From positions 25,256,001 through 25,320,000 of the forward strand of contig NC_046681.1 in the NCBI RefSeq assembly GCF_009870125.1: 64,000 nt of DNA. Direction: 5' to 3'. Below, piece after piece: positions 24,603-34,167 of this stretch (position 1 is the stretch's first letter; every line of letters begins with the position of its first letter). The position numbers and the translations under genes were made by a program. This stretch comes from Drosophila pseudoobscura. Its lineage: Eukaryota; Arthropoda; Insecta; Diptera; Drosophilidae. The notes under the pieces were generated by a model. It was not told the DNA's origin, made no database searches, and saw only the letters and a program-made list of their open reading frames with translations.

Positions 24603-25229
24603 TGGCTCATCGAAAAGACGCGTCCCGAGCCCCAGTGACCATGCTCGCGCTCGCACTCATTCGAGTACACTCGAAAGCTTCCACTCGCATGGCGGTGCCT
24701 GAGTTTGAGTGGAATTTCATGTTCGTTGCGTGTCTGCTAGTTGAATACTGTTTTCGAAATTTCTATAGTCGGGCTGCTACATAATGTTTTGTGACACACA
24801 AACCATACACACACAAACACACAGCGTCTCCATGTTTACAAACGTATATACCCGTAGTGTATATGTAAATATGTATGAAGAATTTTTGCCGACTTGTTTC
24901 GGGTGATGTCAGAGACGTTTAGTGTTTTATTTATTTTCAGTTTGTGTTTTTACTCTCCGCCTGAGACAATTCAGACGCACCCGTCACGCCATACCATGTC
25001 GTAGCTCTTGATAACACTCATTTTCTTTTTTCTTTTATTTTCTAATATACTTTTTGAGTATTATGTAAGCCTGAGTTATGCCCTATCCTATACGCTTTCT
25101 ATGCTTTGTTATGCGAACCCGTTTTTATGCCCTGTAAGCGCGACGTCATCGTTCGCTTTGACCAGCATTCATTCGTTTCGTTTCGATTCTAATGCGCAGT
25201 TGGGAATATACTCAAATTATTCACTATGT

Positions 25230-25260
25230 GAGTATGAGTATGAGTATGAGTATGAGTATG
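25230..25260. repeat. (GAGTAT)5 microsatellite
   Basis: Five tandem GAGTAT units in the spacer between Ly6 copies. Confidence 0.85.
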
Positions 25261-27314
25261 CCGGTTTCAAGTTCTCATTGATGTGTAAATGTGCAACAAT
25301 TAACAACTGTAGAGGTTGTCAGCCAGCGAATATCGCCGATGGATCGAGAGTTTCGAATCCGTTAGAACACTGTCGGTACAGTATATGTCACTGTCGGACA
25401 TCAATGACATCTAAATGCCGTATATTTAACCTACCCACACTTGGGTATCTTTCGATCCATGCTCAATGGCAGCTGATGGATCATTTTTGAATCTAAAAAC
25501 TGCGCATTCAATATTTGTATACTCACTTCCTAGGAAGACTAGATCCATACAGATTTTACCTATAGAAATCAAGTTTAGCCAGGCTTCGAATTTAAAGATA
25601 TTTTTGATATTGTTTCATTTGGAACACCATTGTGAGATTCCTTTTCCATTTTCTCAAGCTTTGTTCCGAAATTCTTCCATTCTTATTTCATTCTAATGTA
25701 TCTGTGACACTCCTCCTTCGTTTAAAAGTCAATATTTCCATATGTTCGTATTTAAGCTCAATCCCATTCCAACATCCTCTAAGTCAAGAGTTTCTATTCT
25801 CCTTGAAATTTCCATCAGTCTGCATTTACTTCTACTCGTATAAAAATCGATCTTCTAGCTCCCCGACTGTTAAGTCCGCTTGTCAGTTCCCAATTGAAGT
25901 TCTCTCGATTTTAATCGTTTTATTTATTGTAGTCCAAGTTTTTTCGTGAACGAAATTTCATAATCTTGTGAGCGCAGGGGAGGACAGAACTCCTCTTTAA
26001 GTGGCATTCCCACAAGTCTTATTATAATTTTCTATTTTCTTCAATTAAGTAATTTTTTTCGAATTATGCCAAATGAGTTTGGGTTAATTGAGCAGTCGGA
26101 GACGGAGGCGGAGGCGAAAGCGCAGGCGGAGTGAGCCCCCAGCATCAAGAACACTCTCTGATCTGGGGAAGTGGAAGTGTTCTCGGGGTCTTGGAGTTTT
26201 TTGAACTTTTCAGAAACGCATTTAACACTTAATAAACTCAAATCCGAAGGGTAGCAACGCTGAAACTGAAACTGAAACTTGACTTCAAAATGAAATTGAA
26301 CTCAATTATATGTGATTAAACAGGCAGACAAGCGTTTGCCTGCGATGAATTATCCGTACAAATTGCGATTCGGGAAGGTCTACGGATGTTTTTTTTGTTT
26401 TTTACTTATTTCCATTGTTTTACAATATTGGAGCGTTACTCACTTCGGTTCGTTTGAAGCTACCAGTTGGGCTGGGCTACAAGGTTCAGGTACTGCAAAT
26501 AAGAGACTTTTTATTTCACTTGTTCCTCGGAATTTCCCGGGGTACTTACCCTATTCATCCCATAGGGAAATTTAACTATTACTTACCCACGTACATTCTG
26601 AGTGTGAATTTATCTGAGCAACACCTTCGAGTGTCTTATATCATACATCCCAAAGGCAAATCTACTAACGTTTTTTCCTCTATTTAAGTACATTCTGAGT
26701 GGGTTTGGTTAGGAGTCAGAACTTTAAGCTACTCAGAAAATGGAAAAAAATAAAAAATGAGGTAATTAGACACATCTGATCGAATTAGTGTATGATTTAC
26801 GGGGACGGGACTGTCATGAGCGTCAATGGAACAGCCTAAATACATACATTTTATAATGATGATCATGAACCTAGATATATGTACGGATGTACGTATGTAC
26901 ACAGCCTTCACACTGACAAACACAATCATAATAAAAGCAATTTTTTATGTTTCTCCTCTTCTGAGATATCCGATCTTATCATATGGATGGGAATGGGGGA
27001 ATTGCAAGTGGTTTCTAACCAATCATATGAAAATTAGTTATTATATGTTCCATAATCGTTTAAATAATACTTGGTACTATTGATTTCCTATATCCCTCTT
27101 TATACAACAGAAACTATGCAGAATTCTTCTATTACTACTTCAGACTGCAGTCAATAAGTGGCTTAATAGCTCTAATTCGTTTCTACTCTATAGTTGTGAA
27201 TGAAGCCAGACAATTCTACTATTGTTTTAAATAGTTCTATGTCTCATTTTCAGTTTCCATTTGCGGCTCAAACAATTCATTTGGATATTAGCAAGGACAC
27301 GCTTTCTTCCATCT

Positions 27315-27320
27315 TTTATT
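27315..27320 (-). terminator. Poly(A) signal of Ly6 copy 4
   Basis: AATAAA on the minus strand, about 120 nt past the copy 4 stop codon. Confidence 0.5.
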
Positions 27321-27439
27321 ATCATTTAAATAAGATCAAATTTAAACAAAAAATTTTACAATTTAAGATCCATGAGCAAGAGAGATACACATACTACTAT
27401 CAAAGGAATTAAGAGACTTAAGAACTATGGAGGTAAGAT

Positions 27440-29131
27440 CTATGCCAGCAGGCGAGCCAGTCCGAAGAAGAGCAGAATGGCACCGGCCACGGGAGCCAGG
27501 GAAGCGGATCCGTTGCACTCGTCCTTGGTGCAGACATCGCATCCCAGCTGCTTCACGAAGGGCAGAGAAGGATCCGACTGGCAGCCGCTCTGGATGTTGG
27601 AGACGTCACCGAAGTAGCAGCTGCGCACGATCTGCGGATGTCCGACCACTGGAATGGGAGCAAAATGTTGAATGTTGATTACGGATGAGTAAGTCGGCAA
27701 ATAGCTTTCACTGGCAGTAAATGGAGTGATTGTTCACCGTGAAAACGGAACACTTGTTAATTGCTGTTCACACTTATTTATGACTCCACAGTAGACTGTC
27801 GACTGTACCTAATTGTACTAAAGCAACCCCACTGAGCCCTCTGACGAGTCAAGACAAAACACTCTCAAGGCATCGCATTAAGTTAAGTAAATTCCGAAAT
27901 TTTCCAGCTGACTGATTAAGCGGTTTTCTCATCGTTCCAATCAATTAAATTTTGCTACGAATTTTCCAATTGGTTCGCCACATGCAGTTCATTTCTCTCA
28001 GCTAAGAGTTCTATTCATAAGTTGGTCAAACTGAAATATGAGCATAGGATGATCACAATATTTACCACTGAATAATCTTTTGATTCGTTTGCCTTGCAAA
28101 TATATTCAAAAATGCAAATTGAAATTCACAGACAGAGAATCTTGCGGCATTCATTCATAGCACAATCACGTCATTATTATTATTATTTCCATACAAAACC
28201 AAATTAAGCTTCAACTTCAACGTAATTACACGTAACAAACAGAGACCGAGAAACGTGAGAGACAAATACACCTAAAGAAAGAGCATGAAAGCAACAACAG
28301 AAATACCCGTATTTACGCATGACATCAGAAACTGAAAACCTGAACCGATTTCCTCTGATGATCTCAACATATTTGGGTGAACTTTTAAGGGTTTCGGCTT
28401 AAGGGCTAAGTTTGGGGATGGTTTGACTTACCGCTTTCGAGGGTCTTCTTCATGCATCCGGTGGCGTTGCGGAGGGGGAAGAAGTTCTGCAGGTAGCGCG
28501 GGGGTCCGATCCGGGCACAGTCGATAAGGAGACTCTCATCTGCTTCGAACTTCAGGCCGCACTTGGGCATGGTCAGCGACTCGCACTGATAGCACTTGAT
28601 GGCATAGGCTGTGAGAGGGGAGGGATATAGGATTACATAGTTGATTATTCAAGATAGAGCAATAGATTTACAGTAAACTGTGGAATGAACTGTGAAACAG
28701 GTCTGTGATGACCTTTTGAATATAAATTTTTTTATTTTGACTACATTTTGGGGAGTGGTTTTTTCGAGAAGTCCTTTCATTATAGAGATTCTTTTATCTT
28801 TGAAATATATTTTTGCTGTTATTATACAAGTGAAAGTGTTTTCATTGGATCTTTAATGAAGATTTTATTTTACATTATTGTAAATATTGTTGGACAATAT
28901 GTATTTCCTCTAAAACTTTATAGGAACTCTACAGTTTCTTTTTTTTCAAGAGAACTTCTCTAGCTTGTTCTCCTTGAACTCATTTTTTGGTATGTTGAAT
29001 GAACCGTTCCAAAGGCCTTTTCAGAGACCGTTTGCACTTTGCATTCACTTCCACTCCCAACTCTACCCACCCGAACAGGCAAAGCTGATGATGACCGCTA
29101 CGGCCAAACTGCATTTCAGAGCGGACACCAT
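27440..29131 (-). CDS. Ly6/three-finger GPI-anchored protein, copy 4 (CG9336/CG9338 type)
   Basis: Exons 29071-29131, 28432-28608 and 27440-27648 give 148 aa. Exon 1 is the signal peptide (MVSALKCSLAVAVIISFACS). The mature part starts AYAIKCYQCESLTMPKC and keeps all ten cysteines, ending TKDECNGS. The tail VAGAILLFFGLARLLA differs from copy 3 by only a few residues. Exon lengths equal those of copy 3 exactly. Intron 2 is about 780 nt against 1.9 kb in copy 3, so introns diverged while exons stayed similar. It is the tandem partner of copy 3. Confidence 0.92.
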
Positions 29132-29752
29132 TTTCGTTAGCGCTTGATTTGGTATTTTCTTGAAAACTCTTAAAACTGAACCGCTTTCAACGATGTCTGC
29201 TGCACGTCTGACTCTGCCGTTCGTTTCAAAACTTAGCGGCACAAGCCCCATCTCAACTGCGTCGCAGTCGCACCCCAACATGTGGCTCAAAAAACGCTTT
29301 GTTTTGAGTGGAAATACAGCTCGATGTGCAGTTGATGTTTGGTTTTTGAGAAACAAGTTTTATTTAATTATGTTCTAAGCAATTTGTTTTATTTGAGTGG
29401 TACTTTATGAGGGCTGGAGAGATCTGAGAGCCAAGATCATTTAATAAGGCAATTTGTATGTCCGAGTGCATCTCAAAAGTGTCAGTAATGATTGGGACTA
29501 GCGCGTGGAAAGATACTCAAGTTACGATAGAGATATTTTGAGAGTAAACCGGGGAGTGTAGTGGGGTTGATGTCATGGGCTCACAGAGTAATGACTCAGG
29601 TTTACAGATCTATTAACATCTAGCGTCAAATTTGTTGTTTGCTTATCGAACAATGGCATTCGATTCAAGTGACAGAATCAACCCACTAATTAGTATATGT
29701 GATTTCTCCCTATGGAGTGGTTTTTAGCTCAGAGAAAACTGCACTCAAATGT
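29132..29752. other. Spacer upstream of Ly6 copy 4
   Basis: Non-coding sequence that should hold the copy 4 promoter. No clear TATA box or initiator was found. Confidence 0.5.
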
Positions 29753-29860
29753 ATGGCAGTCGATTGGCAGGACTATCATGTTTTTTTTTTTCAAGTTTTC
29801 GGCCATTTGAGCAACTGCAAGTTGAGTGTTTTTTGTTGTTGTAGTACAAAATCTAACAAA
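29753..29860 (+). repeat. Fragments of dispersed repeats flanking the inverted duplication
   Basis: 29753-29777 matches 32006-32030 (ATGGCAGTCGAYTGGCAGGA core, two mismatches seen). 29795-29860 resembles the inner part of the right arm near 30795-30850 in the same orientation (GGCCATTTGAGC, then GTTG-rich sequence). So pieces of both neighbouring repeat types recur here. Confidence 0.55.
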
Positions 29861-29934
29861 ATTCATAAAATTTACATTCCGTAGGTTCCTGTACAGAGGA
29901 TCCTTCACAGAGGATAAATAAGACCTCCTACGCT

Positions 29935-30168
29935 TTGGCAAAAAACGTGTGGTATTCGATTTCCTCCCGCCAGAAGGAGTTCTATCCAAGCAATACCTGG
30001 GCATATTCGAGACAGACCGAGTCCTATTCCAGCCAGACAGAATACTATCCCAGCAGGACAGAAGCGCCACCTTTGGAAGATCCGAACCTAACAAGCCATC
30101 GTCAACCGTCTTCGTCAAGCCAGGACTTTGACTATGGCAACCAAGGGAGGGGCTACGCGGTGTACTAG
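29935..30168 (+). pseudogene. Partial inverted copy of an unknown gene's 3' end
   Basis: An open frame ends DPNLTSHRQP...GRGYAVY just as the right-arm copy does. Upstream, the frame matching the right copy (LSKQYLGIFETDRVLFQPD) is in a different reading frame, so an indel separates the two halves. No splice acceptor or start equivalent to the right copy is kept. I treat it as a truncated, frame-shifted duplicate. The parent family is not recognised. Confidence 0.45.
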
Positions 30169-30633
30169 ACTCTAGATAGATATCTTTGTTGTTAGGTTTA
30201 AGGATATACCCGTCCATGTATTTAGATAGTAGATACAAATGTTTTCCACTTGTTTATTTATTTATACTAAGCTAAGTTATGATGAATAAAACTATTGAAA
30301 AATCATCCTTGCTGTATCCTTTTTCGTGGAAAATATAACGGGGAATATAGGGGAAAAAATAGCAGGGAAAATGTAATATTTTTGATTGGGGAAAATGTCC
30401 TTGATCCTTGAAAAGGACTCCATTAAATCAGGGAGAGTTTTTCGATCACAGGATGCCGTTGCACGCCCAGATCGGCCCACAAATAACGGAGAAAACAACA
30501 AAAGTTATTGTTGTCAAATGTTGTACAACAAATTTTTGTTGTTGTACAACAATAACTCCCAACAGGCAACCGCTCAAATGGCCATGAACGAGAATTTCAA
30601 AACTGGGATACCAGGCGAACAGAAATGAGCAGC
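29982..30633 (+). repeat. Left arm of a large inverted duplication
   Basis: Read forward, this arm matches the reverse complement of 30751-31392. The outer part carries the C-terminus of a protein frame (to the TAG at 30166-30168), then a 3'UTR-like stretch with AATAAA. Similarity continues well past that signal to GAACAGAAAT-AGCAG at the inner edge. In the best-kept stretch (about 30,080-30,185) I see about one mismatch per 100 bases. The inner half has more mismatches and small indels. Because the arm runs past a poly(A) signal it is not a simple retrocopy. Confidence 0.9.
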
Positions 30634-30750
30634 AAGCAACTTTAGCGATTGAAAAAATATTGTAGCATACTTTTGGGGTTTGAAAAACTGAAGCGAAAAA
30701 CTGAAGCGGAAAAATGAAATAAAAAAATTTTAAAAAATCCAGCGACCTTC
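30634..30750. other. Spacer (possible hairpin loop) of the inverted duplication
   Basis: About 117 bp, A-rich, with no counterpart across the axis. If the region is transcribed through, this would be the loop of a hairpin with a stem of about 650 bp. Confidence 0.7.
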
Positions 30751-31392
30751 TGCTGATTTCTGTTCGCCTGGTATCCCAGTTTTCAAATTCTCGACTTTGG
30801 CCATTTGAGCGGTTGCCTGTTGGGAGTTATTGTTGTACAACAACAAAAATTTGTTGTACAACAATTGTCAACAATAACTTTTGTTGTTTTCTCCGTTATT
30901 TGTGGGCCGATCTGGGCGTGCAACGGCATCCTGTGATCGAAAAACTGTCCCTGATTTAATGGAGTCCTTTTCAAGGATCAAGGACATTTTAGAGAATCAA
31001 CAAAATTAAATTTTCTGTGCTATTTTTTCCCTACATTCCCCGCTATATTTGCCCCAAATCAGGATACAGCAAGGATGATTTTTCAATAGTTTTATTCATC
31101 ATAGCTTAGCTTAGTATAAATAAATAAACAAGTGGAAAACATTTGTATCTACTATCAAAATATATGGACGCGTCTATCCTTAAACCTAACAACAACTATA
31201 TCTATCTAGAGTCTAGTACACCGCGTAGCCCCTCCCTTGGTTGCCATAGTCAAAGTCCTGGCTTGACGACGACGGTTGACGATGGCTTGTTAGGTTCGGA
31301 TCTTGCAAGGGGTGCGCTTCTGTACTGCTGGAACTGTCCGGCTGCAATAGGACTCGGTCTGTCTCGAATACGCCTCGGTAATGCTTGGATAG
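30751..31392 (-). repeat. Right arm of the large inverted duplication
   Basis: Mirror copy of 29982-30633. The inner part contains a smaller palindromic motif (TTGTTGTACAACAA, twice in each arm). Outward it reads, on the minus strand, into a poly(A)-bearing 3' end and the terminal coding exon of an unrecognised gene. Homology between arms fades at about 31,392, while the gene-like sequence continues to about 31,755 on this side only. Confidence 0.9.
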
Positions 31393-31753
31393 CACAACTA
31401 CATACTGATTCAGCGTTTGATTCGACTGCGGATGAATGAGGTACCGACGGCGAACGGACTGCAAGGGCAGAAAAAAGAGCGTGGGACGCAAGAAAGAGGG
31501 CCATGGCAGTCGCCGGATCCAAAGGTCGCCCAGACCAAAGGACACAGCCTCGCGCGACAAGAAATATGTCATCGTGGCCCCGTGTGCAGGAGCCGGTGGA
31601 GAGTTTGCGATATCAGTCGGTCATGCGTTTGGAGTGGATCGTCATCGTCGTATGAACCGGAAGACCAAAAGGGTGATGCCCCTGGTCAACGATGGAGGGC
31701 ATATCGGTCTCCGGTGCACGCAAGTGGTATTCCAAGCCACCCGAGGGTGCGAT
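31213..31753 (-). pseudogene. Gene fragment of unknown family, two exon-like segments
   Basis: On the minus strand, a strong acceptor (TTTTTTCTGCCCTTGCAG) precedes 31458-31213, an 82-codon frame. It opens SVRRRYLIHPQSNQTLNQYV and ends GRGYAVY, stop. A second acceptor (CCTATTATCTTGGCAG) precedes 31753, where the frame IAPSGGLEYHLRAPETDMPS runs 46 codons to a TGA. No donor is visible before that TGA, and no start codon or upstream exon is recognised. It could be the 3' end of a real gene, a broken duplicate, or repeat-borne sequence. The short residual frame after the arm boundary suggests this copy is the parent of the left arm. Confidence 0.4.
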
Positions 31754-31810
31754 CTGCCAAGATAATAGGAAGAGTTAAATAAAGTAACAATATTAAATGA
31801 TATGCAAGCC

Positions 31811-32221
31811 TTCAGAAGGCTATATTTCAGACAAATAGGGCCACATCGCTGCAGGACCAACTCTCCCAGGATCGTGAGAATCCAGACTGTCGAACTGCAT
31901 CAAAATCTCGACTATGAATATGGGGCCGATTTTTTGCAAATTTAATGATGTAACCATCATGATTTTTTGCGAAAATCGTGAAAAAATGGATGTCCCTTTT
32001 TTCCGATGGCAGTCGACTGGCAGGACTCTCCCGATCACGAAAAGACATGCCGCACTCTGATCGGCTGACGAATAGCAGAGTTATAGCCTACGGAAAAACC
32101 AGTATTCTAATAAAAGGCAAAATCCAACTTTTCGGGAAGCTAAATCTCAGACAAATAGGGCCTGATCGGGGCAGGACCAACTTTCCCAGGATCGTGGGGA
32201 TCCAGACTGTTGAAATATTGT
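31811..32221. repeat. Direct repeat of about 90 bp, 320-bp spacing
   Basis: 31811-31901 and 32131-32221 align column for column (GACAAATAGGGCC, GCAGGACCAACT-TCCCAGGATCGTG, ATCCAGACTGT). The space between holds sequence related to 29753-29777. It is likely a partly tandem copy of an unnamed dispersed repeat. Confidence 0.75.
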
Positions 32222-32929
32222 TTATTTGTTAAGAATACAAGTATTGATATGGGGAATTTGGTTTGCATGGCTTTATTGGTAGGGCTGTTATGGGCGGCAA
32301 AAGTCAGTGATTATGAGTATGTACTCACTTTTGCTCACTGTATATGCTCAAAATGTGCCGAAATCGAGGAATAATATTTAAGCTTTAAACAACAATGTGG
32401 CCACAAAAAATACTGATTTGCCTATCTTATTGAGCAAGTTCGATGGTTAATGAGGCGGAGATAGAGGACAGAGAGGCCTAGCAGGATGCCCAAAGGCAAC
32501 AGTAATCAACAAGGACAGCCGACAATTTGCATAAATTTAATTAGGAATGGTATGCAACCTCCTGCCACTGCCACTCATCGCTGCTTGAGATTGAGGACTG
32601 CGATAGGGGAGGCCTCGCCGAATAAGGATAACGTAGGAAGAAGGAAACCAGTCACGAGGGTTGCATTGTTTCGTAGTCGTATGTAAGGCTCATAATTGGA
32701 TTAAACTTCTATGGCTATCCGAGTGTCAGTTTGGATTTGTGAAGCAATCCCCACTGTGAGAGATACGGATTGACATACAAAACGAGAAGGGGAGAGAGAT
32801 ACGGATTGACTTTCAGTGAGAGAGATGGGGGCAGACCTTGGCTGATAAGCCGCGATTATTGATAACCCAAAACGGGTCTCGTTTGAGATTTAGAAACGCG
32901 GAGCTCAGTTCTATTTTGAAACACGAGGG
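32222..32929. other. Spacer upstream of the secreted-protein gene
   Basis: No coding sequence. A TCAGTT initiator-like motif at 32905-32910 lies just upstream of the next gene. No TATA box is seen at the right distance. Confidence 0.5.
32905..32910 (+). promoter_or_regulatory. Initiator-like motif of the secreted-protein gene
   Basis: TCAGTT fits the fly initiator consensus TCAKTY. It would give a 5'UTR of about 23 nt before the ATG at 32930. Confidence 0.35.
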
Positions 32930-33676
32930 ATGATCGGTAAATCGCTTCCGTTGTTCCTCCTCCTTCTTGGGCCATCTATTATAGAGGCCCTGGGCACCCA
33001 AGTGGTCTGCTACGACAACAAGCGGATGTTGTCCCTCATCGAGGGTCTCAATGGCACCGTAGACGAGCAGCTCTCCCTGGCAGCGTTCACCTGGGGCAAG
33101 CTCCGGGCCGACTACCCGAGGGATGTGGCCAAGATCGAGGACCTGGACGAGACCATGCAACATGTGATGTGTAGCAAAGACAAGAACATCACCCTCAGCC
33201 AGCACCTGCAGGGGCACCTCCTCCGCGAGCACATCCGGGAGCATCTGGAGACCCTAAACAGCACGGCGCTCTTTAAGCAAGCCCTGGAGTCGCCCGAGCA
33301 CGAGCTGGGAAAGTGGCAGCTGGCCATCGGGCGGCACTCCCGGAGGTTCCACTGTCTCTTCAAGCCGGCACAGCTGCAGAAAATCATCGGCAGCGTGTTG
33401 AAGCGGCTGTACAGACTGGAAAAGGCCAGCGCGATGGCTGCGTTTCTCTACCAGCTGTATATGGTGGGAAACAAAGACTCCTTCCAGCTGATGGTCTACT
33501 CGGAGCTGCTGCTCTACGAGCGCTACAAGAGCGGTGGCCAACAGAGGCCACAGTTCGGCAGCTACATGGCAAAGATGTGGCAGAGCCTGCAGATGGAGGA
33601 GCCCTACGCGACCCTCGATCAAGCCGTCAAGCAGCGCCTGCTGGACGCGATAATAGATCTCCTGGGTTATCTCTGA
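32930..33676 (+). CDS. Orphan secreted alpha-helical protein, 248 aa
   Basis: A single-exon frame with strongly coding composition (GC-rich third positions against AT-rich flanks). The start is the first ATG and is followed at once by a signal peptide (SLPLFLLLLGPSIIEALG, cleavage near residue 22). The mature chain has three cysteines (27, 81, 142), three N-glycosylation sequons (NGT 41, NIT 86, NST 110) and long charged amphipathic stretches. These suggest an all-helical extracellular protein. No transmembrane segment or known catalytic motif is seen. An ATTAAA at 33822 could end the transcript. It is the only + strand gene inside the Ly6 array. I do not recognise the family. The simple structure and intronless form would suit a lineage-restricted or reproductive-tract gene, but that is inference. 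Confidence 0.85.
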   Translation: MIGKSLPLFLLLLGPSIIEALGTQVVCYDNKRMLSLIEGLNGTVDEQLSLAAFTWGKLRADYPRDVAKIEDLDETMQHVMCSKDKNITLSQHLQGHLLREHIREHLETLNSTALFKQALESPEHELGKWQLAIGRHSRRFHCLFKPAQLQKIIGSVLKRLYRLEKASAMAAFLYQLYMVGNKDSFQLMVYSELLLYERYKSGGQQRPQFGSYMAKMWQSLQMEEPYATLDQAVKQRLLDAIIDLLGYL

Positions 33677-33821
33677 GGAGGATTCAATTGTGTAAACTTT
33701 ATTCGGTGTTTGAGTGAGTGTGTGCTTGAGTATTTTGTGTTAATTCTTGAGTCATCATTTTTTGTTGCAACTGTGATAATTACATAGAATGTTTTGTTTG
33801 TTTTGTGTTTGTTTGCTTTAC

Positions 33822-33827
33822 ATTAAA
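33822..33827 (+). terminator. Poly(A) signal of the secreted-protein gene
   Basis: ATTAAA about 145 nt past the stop codon at 33676. Confidence 0.4.
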
Positions 33828-33887
33828 ATATGTTTCACATAGTATACTGTTTTTACTGGTATTAGGGGTATTTTTGGGATATTTATA

Positions 33888-33893
33888 TTTATT
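33888..33893 (-). terminator. Poly(A) signal of Ly6 copy 5
   Basis: AATAAA on the minus strand, about 275 nt past the copy 5 stop. It lies within 70 nt of the signal of the converging secreted-protein gene. Confidence 0.45.
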
Positions 33894-34167
33894 TGTGGAA
33901 AGGCTTTTAGAGGGGGCTTTGAGCTTGGCTAACTTTGGCACTCAGCCAGGCAAATCAAACGCGTACAAGAACTTAATATAATTACTTAATCTTTGAGGGA
34001 AATCTAGGCTAAGGAGTAAATTAAACTAACTAAATCGTTAATCAGCAACAGCCCGGCTCCATGGACCAGGCAAAATATCACGTTCCAACTAAAATACAGG
34101 ATAAAGAGAGAGAGATGCTACAGAAGGACCTTCCTTGAGCCCAGTCCAGTCCAGTCCAGTCCTTCAT

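Larger units (their letters stand above)
24507..27314. other. Spacer between Ly6 copies 3 and 4
   Basis: No gene is recognised. A TATA-like site for copy 3 is at 24595-24602 (minus strand, TATATTAA). A (GAGTAT)n microsatellite is at about 25,230-25,260. Open frames of up to 160 aa near 25,008-25,490 are made of intron-like AT-rich DNA. Confidence 0.55.

Noticed and set aside
25008-25490. 160-codon open frame on +
   Set aside because: It includes the (GAGTAT)n microsatellite as a YE repeat and otherwise has AT-rich non-coding composition.
26312-26575. 87-codon frame with a hydrophobic stretch between Ly6 copies 3 and 4
   Set aside because: The hydrophobic part derives from T-rich DNA; no family resemblance or splice support.
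32813-33622. Minus-strand open frames of 122-143 codons
   Set aside because: They are antisense shadows of the GC-rich secreted-protein gene.
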